Shown one piece after another: positions 1 through 4,486 of a DNA stretch of 7,184 nucleotides; within the stretch, counting starts at the first letter, position 1; each line of letters begins with the position of its first letter. The notes under the pieces are model-generated. The model searched no databases, was not told where the DNA came from, and saw only the letters and a list, made by a program, of their open reading frames with translations. The DNA is from Pyrobaculum sp. (lineage in GTDB: Archaea > Thermoproteota > Thermoprotei > Thermoproteales > Thermoproteaceae): positions 1 to 7,184 of the forward strand of contig WYEI01000296.1 in assembly GCA_009903905.1 (NCBI GenBank). The letters run 5' to 3'. The position numbers and the translations under genes were made by a program.

Positions 1-313
1 CGACGCGGTCGATCTCCAGGCCGTTTTGATAAAGCGTCAGCGCCACAGCCGAGGAGGAGCGGGGCACTGAACATATGTTGTAGACGTCGGGCCCCGGGCC
101 TAGGAGACACGCGCCGCCCCAACCCCCGTCGAACCACTGTAGCGTCAAGTTGAGGGGCGAGTTGCCGGTCGACGAGATGTGGGCTTTTACGTCGAGATAA
201 AGCCATTGAGGCTCTAGACAGAGACACTGCCGTAGAGAGATGTAGATCTTGTCCACGTAGGCGGCTGATAGAGAGAAAAGGAGGAGGGGCAGGAGGACGA
301 GAAATAGACGCAT
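1..313 (-). CDS. Secreted protein of unknown function, N-terminal part (cut by left edge)
   Basis: An open frame starts at the ATG at 313 and runs without a stop to base 1, giving 104 residues; the rest lies outside the window. Seen: a Sec-type signal peptide (MRLFLVLLPLLLFSLSAA), with a likely cut after Ala-17 or Ala-18, then a sequence of alternating hydrophobic and polar residues that looks like beta strands. There are four cysteines (30, 32, 69, 81) and one N-glycosylation sequon, Asn-Leu-Thr at 55-57. Inferred: an exported or surface beta-rich domain, possibly held by disulfides, which are common in Pyrobaculum proteins. The start is supported by the signal peptide beginning exactly there and by a TATA-like box centred 24.5 bp upstream. 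It follows the small gene at 330-611 after 16 nt. I do not recognise the family and give no function. Confidence 0.75.
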   Translation of the reverse strand, partial: MRLFLVLLPLLLFSLSAAYVDKIYISLRQCLCLEPQWLYLDVKAHISSTGNSPLNLTLQWFDGGWGGACLLGPGPDVYNICSVPRSSSAVALTLYQNGLEIDRV

Positions 314-329
314 CAAGACGGTGGGGGCC

Positions 330-611
330 CTAGTTTTTAAAGATTTGGAGCGTCTGCTCTATCTGGTCTTCAAGAAACCACTCCAAGACGTAGTCCAGTC
401 TGTTGGCGAGGTACAGGGCCTTTCTATACGCCTTGTCCCAGGTGGCGTGTTTCGTGACTAACACCCAGCCCTCGCCTGCCACCTTAGTCCTGGTTACGAG
501 GACTCTTTCCTCTTTGGGGTTTAGGTAGACCCGGTACATGTACGTATACGTATACGGGTTTAAAACCCCCAGGTAATACGGCTTACAACTATCTTCTGAG
601 TACGTTGACAC
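330..611 (-). CDS. Small protein of unknown function (93 aa)
   Basis: I do not recognise this protein. With a GTG start at 611 it has 93 residues. The first 30 are tyrosine-rich (PYTYTYMY at 19-26), residues 11-53 look like two or three beta strands, and residues 57-90 look like one long amphipathic helix. There is no signal peptide or membrane segment, so it is probably cytoplasmic. The GTG lies 7 nt after the mobA stop, which suggests co-transcription. The start is unsettled: an in-frame ATG at 539 would give 69 residues. A TATA-like TTTTAAA lies 23 bp before that ATG, and the 24 codons in between have only about half G/C at third positions against roughly three quarters after it. The shorter form may therefore be the real one. 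That it is a real gene rests on its fit between two same-strand genes and its GC-rich third positions. Confidence 0.55.
   Translation of the reverse strand: MSTYSEDSCKPYYLGVLNPYTYTYMYRVYLNPKEERVLVTRTKVAGEGWVLVTKHATWDKAYRKALYLANRLDYVLEWFLEDQIEQTLQIFKN
334..341 (-). promoter_or_regulatory. Probable TATA box for the secreted-protein gene
   Basis: On the minus strand this reads TTTAAAAA followed by C, centred 24.5 bp before the ATG at 313, the usual spacing for a leaderless archaeal transcript. It lies across the last codons and just before the stop of the upstream small gene, so the secreted protein can probably be transcribed alone as well as by read-through. The same TAAAAAC core at nearly the same distance is found ahead of the GH57 and malE genes. 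Confidence 0.5.
534..568. repeat. Three abutting palindromes
   Basis: Three perfect palindromes lie end to end: GTACATGTAC (534-543), GTATACGTATAC (544-555) and GGGTTTAAAACCC (556-568, six-base arms around one base). The first 23 bases alternate purine and pyrimidine without a break. They fall in the tyrosine-rich start of the small gene, and the last one holds the TATA-like sequence. It may be regulatory or a by-product of the Tyr-Thr codons. Confidence 0.6.
559..565 (-). promoter_or_regulatory. Possible internal TATA box for a shorter form of the small protein
   Basis: The minus strand reads TTTTAAAC here, centred about 23 bp upstream of the in-frame ATG at 539. The distance from the C after the A-run to the ATG (19 nt) matches the other leaderless promoters in this window (19-21 nt). 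It is inside the coding frame if the GTG at 611 is used. Confidence 0.3.
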
Positions 612-618
612 TTTTGGC

Positions 619-1413
619 CTACCCTTGCCGCGCCTTCTCTATGTCAACCGCCTCATATATGATCTCGGCAAGAGCCCTGAAGCTAGGCGTCCCGAGATCC
701 TTGGCGACGTGCGCAGCCATGGAGAGGAGGCCAACCTCCACGTAGCGTAGAAACTCCGTCCGCAACGCCTCTACGTCGCCAAGCGTCAGCCACCTGGCCA
801 AGGGCGGCTCTCCCCACCGTAGGAGGTAGTCGTAGAGGAACACCTTGTGTTTAAAGGCCGGCGCGGCGCCGGCCAAGTCCTGCGCCTTGTTTACGTTCAG
901 AAGCCACGTGGGATCGGCCTCATGTTTCTCAACGGCCAGAAACTCGGTAGGCACCAGCCTAAACAAGTCATCAAGCCTGCTCCGCCTGTGTTGCGCCAAT
1001 AGCCTCAACGCCCCCCTAGCGGCGGTGGGCTCCGCCTTAAATATGGTGGACTCCACCCTACCGTTGGGGAAGACCCACACCGAAAGAGGAGCCTCGGCGC
1101 GTAGCAGCTCCTTAAACGCGGCGGGCCGTAGATAGGGGGCGTCGCAAGGCGCGAATATAAGCGTCTCGTCAAACAGCTGGACGGCGCTGTCCACCGCGGC
1201 GAGGGGGCCTGAGAAGCGGGGGCTGTCTGCGACAACTTCCTCGCCCGGGTACAGATGCGCGTTTTGTCCCGCGGCTATGACGACTTTATCGACGACCTCC
1301 CTACCGGCCTCGATTACGTAGTCGATAAGTCGCCTCCCCCCGTGGACGTAGGTGCACTTGTCCCGGCCGAACCTGCTGGACCTGCCCCCTGCAAACACCA
1401 CCAACACAGCCAC
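619..1413 (-). CDS. mobA: MobA-like molybdenum cofactor nucleotidyltransferase with C-terminal extension
   Basis: MobA-type enzymes transfer GMP from GTP to molybdopterin to make the guanine dinucleotide cofactor of Mo/W enzymes, in the cytoplasm. Seen, numbering from the ATG at 1431: the nucleotide-binding loop AGGRSSRFGRDK at 14-25, GPLAAV at 75-80, the metal-binding PCDAP at 95-99, and the late motif NVNKAQDL at 179-186, which matches the NxNTPEDL of the family. These define a normal MobA domain of about 190 residues. About 80 further residues, mostly helical and not recognised, follow. Start choice: the ATG at 1431 lies inside the likely TATA box (1431-1440), so a GTG at 1413 (264 aa, first strand starting MAVLVVFAGG) or at 1407 fits better; 1431 would give 270 aa. 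First gene of a leftward cluster, divergent from GH57. A CobY-type role is less likely given the PCDAP and NVN motifs. Confidence 0.85.
   Translation of the reverse strand: MAVLVVFAGGRSSRFGRDKCTYVHGGRRLIDYVIEAGREVVDKVVIAAGQNAHLYPGEEVVADSPRFSGPLAAVDSAVQLFDETLIFAPCDAPYLRPAAFKELLRAEAPLSVWVFPNGRVESTIFKAEPTAARGALRLLAQHRRSRLDDLFRLVPTEFLAVEKHEADPTWLLNVNKAQDLAGAAPAFKHKVFLYDYLLRWGEPPLARWLTLGDVEALRTEFLRYVEVGLLSMAAHVAKDLGTPSFRALAEIIYEAVDIEKARQG
856..874. repeat. Perfect 19-bp GC-only palindrome within mobA
   Basis: GGCCGGCGCGGCGCCGGCC has perfect nine-base arms (856-864 and 866-874) around one base. As RNA it could form an eight-pair stem with a three-base loop. It encodes the Ala/Gly/Pro-rich linker (AGAAPA) exactly where the MobA domain ends and the C-terminal extension begins. 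Confidence 0.7.
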
Positions 1414-1430
1414 GCACGCCAGCAGGCCCA

Positions 1431-1440
1431 TTTTTAAAAA
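1431..1440. promoter_or_regulatory. Palindromic TATA box between mobA and the GH57 gene
   Basis: TTTTTAAAAA is a perfect palindrome, so TBP could in principle be read in both directions. On the plus strand its centre is 24.5 bp before the GH57 ATG (1460), which fits a leaderless transcript. On the minus strand it is 22.5 or 28.5 bp before the GTG codons at 1413 and 1407 of mobA. I see no clear purine-rich BRE on either side that would fix one direction. Confidence 0.6.
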
Positions 1441-1459
1441 CCTGTGGTTGCGAGATTCT

Positions 1460-4400
1460 ATGAGGTGGGTTTTTGTGCTGGTGCTCGCGGCCTTCCTGCT
1501 GGCCCAGCCCGTAAACGTCGTCTTTATCCTGCACAACCACCAGCCCTGGTACATCGACTTAGACAGAGGCGAGCTCGTGCTCCCCTGGGTGCGGATGCAC
1601 GCGGTGGGCAACTACCTCAAGGTGCCCCTCCTCATAAACCAAAGCGGGGTTCCCGTGGCGTTTACGCTCTCTGGGAGCTTGATAGAGCAACTCAACTGGT
1701 ACGCCAACGGCACCTACACAGACCTGCGGTTCAAGATTTCGCAGAAAATCGCAGAGGGGAGGCCCCTCACTGCCGAGGAGAAATACGCCATGCTCTCCGT
1801 GCCGGGGGGCTTCTTCGACATAAACTGGCAGAACATAGTGTACAGACACCCGAGATATACGGTGTTGCTCGGGATGAGAAACGACGCCTTCAGCAAGTGC
1901 CCCCCTGGCAACGTCACCTGCGTGGTTTCGAGATTCAGCGACCAGGACTTCGTGGATTTAGCCGCGCTCTTCAACCTACTCTGGATTGACCCATACATGG
2001 CGAGGCAGTACCCCGACATCTGGGCCATGAGAAACAAGACGTCTTACACCCGCGACGACCTCAAGAGAATTCTCGAGGTCCACATAGACCTAATAAAGAA
2101 GGTGCTCCCGCTTTATAAGAGCCTAGCGCAGCGGGGGGCCGTAGAGCTGGTTCCCGTGCCGTATTCCCACCCGCTTATGCCGCTTCTGGCAGACATGGGC
2201 GCGCTTGACGACTTGAGACTCCACATAAGGCTTTCAGACGGGCTTTTCGAGAGGTATCTCGGCGTGAGGCCCACGGGGGTGTGGCCGCCCGAGCAAGCGG
2301 TTAACGACGAGGTGCTTATGCTGTTCGCAGAGGCAGGGTACAGCTGGACGGTTACTGACGAAGACGTGTTGAGAGCCACTCTGCCAGACGCCAGCCACTT
2401 CAAGCTTTACTACGCCGACTACGGCGGCCGCCGCCTCTACGTCTTCTTCAGAGACAAGACGCTGTCGGACAACCTCGGCTTTAGATACTCCTCCATGAAG
2501 CCAGAAGAAGCCCTGGCCGACTTCGTGAACTACCTCAAGAAGACGCCCAGCGGCGAGTGCTCGGTGGTTGTGGTGGCGTTAGACGGGGAGAACCCCTGGG
2601 AGAACTACCCCAACTTCGGCGACGACTTCTTAACAGCCTTCTTCCGCGGCTTGGCGCAACTGGAGAAAAACGGCACGGTCAAGATCTGGAAGCCCAGCGA
2701 CTTCGTGAAGAAGTGCGGCGACAGGGCGGCCCCCTTGCCGCTTAGGGAGTTCAGATATTTCAACCTCACTGTGGACATATCCTTCTACGCCTCCATCCGC
2801 GACCTCCCCACCCGGGCTGTGCAGGGCAGAATAGCGGAGGGCACGTGGTCCGCCGGGGGGAGCCTCGCCGTGTGGATAGGTGATGTGGATGAAAACGTGT
2901 GGTGGATGTGGCTTAAGAAGGCGAGGGAAGACGTGGGCATAGACAGGGGATGGGACGTCCTCTTCCCGCTACTGATCGCGGAGGCCAGCGACTGGCCGTT
3001 TTGGTACGGCAACGACATGGGGTCGCCCCAGACCTTCGACCCAGTCGCCAAGTCCGCCCTCATTGCGTACTACAGACGGGCCGGCCTCCAGCCACCCGCC
3101 TACCTGCTCTCGTCGGCGTACCCCGGGGGGACCCCCCGCGAGGTGGTTAAAAAAGGCGACGGCAACGTGACCACCTACGGCGGGCCCGCCGTGTATGCAA
3201 ACACGACACATATATGGGCCCGGGGAGGGAGATGTGGAGTTGTCTACGTCTCCAACCCGGCCCTCCCCAGGTCGCCGTATATGTTCAGAGGAGCTGTGCA
3301 GGGGCTCCGCGGAGAGAGGCTCAACATATTCGCCGACATGGCAATAGACAGCTGTACAGGGACAGTCTACCTCTCCGACGGCGGCAGGTTCTACCCGGTG
3401 GGCAACGTGGCTAAGCTGAGCTTTGTGGGGGCCCAGCCGGGCGGCATGCTCTACGTCGAGTTCAACGGCTTGGTCTACTCCCTCGGCATACCCGAGGCCC
3501 CCGCGGGCCAACAGCTGCTACTAGAGGTCTCGGACCCCTCCGGCGACGACTTCGGCCCCGGGAGGTATCAATATCCCAAAAACCCCGTCTTCAAGCCAGG
3601 CGTGTTCGACCTCCTCGGCTTTGCCCTGTACGACCTAGGCGATAGGCTTAGGCTTGTGTTCAAGATACGCGAGCTCGGCGGAAACCCGTGGGGAGGCCCA
3701 GCCGGCTTCTCGCTCCAGTTCTTCCACGTATACATAAACAGAGGCGCCGGTGCTAGAAACGACACGCTTGGCCTCAGGTTGGCGCTCTGCAGAGAGGCGG
3801 CGTGGGACGTGGCCTTGTTGATAGGCCCCGGCTGGACCGGCGGCAACAGGATAGTATACAGCGACGGCTCGTCTATAGACGACGCGATGGCCATAAGGGC
3901 AGGTCCAAACAACACGGTAATCGCCGACGTCCCCAAGAGATACGTGGGCAACTTCGACAGAAGCTGGAAGCTCACCGTCTTCTTAACATCTTGGGACGGC
4001 TACGGCCCCGACAACATCAGAAACTTCGGCGTGATGGCCGACGAGTGGACCGTAGGCGGCGCGGACCCCGTCGCCGTGCTGGCCGGCGTGGCGCCCAGGG
4101 TCTTCGACCTGCTGGCCCCGACCGCGGAGGCCCAGACGAAGGCCCTCACGACGTATCAAGTCTCCAGACTGCCAAACGGAACATACGTGGGCAAGCCCGC
4201 CGTAGTGTGTCTATACACATCGGCGGAGAAGCCGCCACAGATACAAACCACTACGGTCACAGCCACAGTAACCGCCACCTACACCACGACGATACGCGAA
4301 ACAGCTACAGTAACCGCCACAACGCCGGTAACCACGACGTATCAAGTCACAACAACCGTGAAAGAAACCGCCACGGACTGGACCGCCACAGCCGCCGCCG

Positions 4401-4462
4401 CGGCGCTTGCCCTAATAGCCGGGCTGGCGGCAGGCATATTAACAAGGCGGCGGAATCTATAA
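1460..4462 (+). CDS. Surface-anchored GH57 amylopullulanase / alpha-glucanase
   Basis: Probably an extracellular enzyme that hydrolyses alpha-1,4 and perhaps alpha-1,6 bonds of starch, glycogen or pullulan. Seen in 1000 residues: signal peptide (1-15, likely cut after LLA); GH57 domain with HNHQPWY at 25-31, GVWPPEQAVND at 273-283 and VVALDGENPW at 371-380. By analogy with archaeal amylopullulanases Glu-278 is the nucleophile and Asp-375 the acid/base. A helical region holds AEASDWPFWYG (508-518), close to the EGSDWFWWYG signature of that group. Residues about 688-890 (DPSGDDFGPGRYQYP, then GNPWGGPAGFSLQ) match the glucodextranase C-terminal domain, thought to bind glucan or the surface layer. 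A Thr/Val-rich stalk (928-973), a membrane helix (about 976-994) and an RRR stop-transfer end follow. The ATG at 1460 is chosen because the signal peptide starts there and the TATA box is 24.5 bp upstream. It precedes a sugar ABC importer. The exact specificity cannot be read from sequence. Confidence 0.9.
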   Translation: MRWVFVLVLAAFLLAQPVNVVFILHNHQPWYIDLDRGELVLPWVRMHAVGNYLKVPLLINQSGVPVAFTLSGSLIEQLNWYANGTYTDLRFKISQKIAEGRPLTAEEKYAMLSVPGGFFDINWQNIVYRHPRYTVLLGMRNDAFSKCPPGNVTCVVSRFSDQDFVDLAALFNLLWIDPYMARQYPDIWAMRNKTSYTRDDLKRILEVHIDLIKKVLPLYKSLAQRGAVELVPVPYSHPLMPLLADMGALDDLRLHIRLSDGLFERYLGVRPTGVWPPEQAVNDEVLMLFAEAGYSWTVTDEDVLRATLPDASHFKLYYADYGGRRLYVFFRDKTLSDNLGFRYSSMKPEEALADFVNYLKKTPSGECSVVVVALDGENPWENYPNFGDDFLTAFFRGLAQLEKNGTVKIWKPSDFVKKCGDRAAPLPLREFRYFNLTVDISFYASIRDLPTRAVQGRIAEGTWSAGGSLAVWIGDVDENVWWMWLKKAREDVGIDRGWDVLFPLLIAEASDWPFWYGNDMGSPQTFDPVAKSALIAYYRRAGLQPPAYLLSSAYPGGTPREVVKKGDGNVTTYGGPAVYANTTHIWARGGRCGVVYVSNPALPRSPYMFRGAVQGLRGERLNIFADMAIDSCTGTVYLSDGGRFYPVGNVAKLSFVGAQPGGMLYVEFNGLVYSLGIPEAPAGQQLLLEVSDPSGDDFGPGRYQYPKNPVFKPGVFDLLGFALYDLGDRLRLVFKIRELGGNPWGGPAGFSLQFFHVYINRGAGARNDTLGLRLALCREAAWDVALLIGPGWTGGNRIVYSDGSSIDDAMAIRAGPNNTVIADVPKRYVGNFDRSWKLTVFLTSWDGYGPDNIRNFGVMADEWTVGGADPVAVLAGVAPRVFDLLAPTAEAQTKALTTYQVSRLPNGTYVGKPAVVCLYTSAEKPPQIQTTTVTATVTATYTTTIRETATVTATTPVTTTYQVTTTVKETATDWTATAAAAALALIAGLAAGILTRRRNL
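4147..4348 (+). repeat. Direct repeats in the stalk-coding part of the GH57 gene
   Basis: CACGACGTATCAAGTC occurs at 4147-4162 and again at 4333-4348, both in frame and coding TTYQV. Between them ACAGTAACCGCCAC occurs at 4265-4278 and 4307-4320, coding TVTAT, exactly 42 nt apart. In the protein TTTIRETAT (942-950) recurs as TTTVKETAT (964-972). The stalk therefore seems to have grown by short in-frame duplications. Confidence 0.65.
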
Positions 4463-4465
4463 AAA
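4458..4465 (+). promoter_or_regulatory. TATA box of the malE-malF-malG operon
   Basis: TATAAAAA overlaps the TAA stop codon of the GH57 gene (4460-4462). Its centre is 25.5 bp before the malE ATG at 4487, as expected for a leaderless or nearly leaderless archaeal transcript. The transporter can therefore be made independently of the GH57 enzyme although the genes are only 24 nt apart. Confidence 0.65.
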
Positions 4466-4483
4466 CTAAATACATATTTTTAG
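4466..4483. promoter_or_regulatory. A/T-rich dyad between TATA box and malE start; T-run
   Basis: CTAAATACATATTTTTAG is an imperfect inverted repeat (outer five bases on each side match perfectly, 14 of 18 positions agree overall). It fills the space between the malE TATA box and start codon, where many archaeal repressors bind to block RNA polymerase. It also contains five Ts (4477-4481), which could end GH57 transcripts. Either role is a guess from position and shape. Confidence 0.3.
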
Positions 4484-4486
4484 ACC

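Noticed and set aside
960..990. TTGATGA on the minus strand as a C box of a C/D box guide RNA
   Set aside because: The first base does not fit the RTGATGA consensus, and I found no D/C' boxes at proper distances; it lies in mobA coding sequence.
1352..1459. Longer start for the GH57 gene at ATG 1352
   Set aside because: It would put 36 residues before the signal peptide, overlap mobA and place the TATA box inside the gene. The ATG at 1460 begins a normal signal peptide.
1432..1611. Extension of mobA upstream to 1611
   Set aside because: The added residues are antisense to the GH57 signal peptide and catalytic start, and the MobA fold begins only near AGG at residues 14-16.
2969..3511. Minus-strand open frame of 180 aa within GH57
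   Set aside because: Antisense to the conserved SDWPFWYG region, without recognisable motifs.
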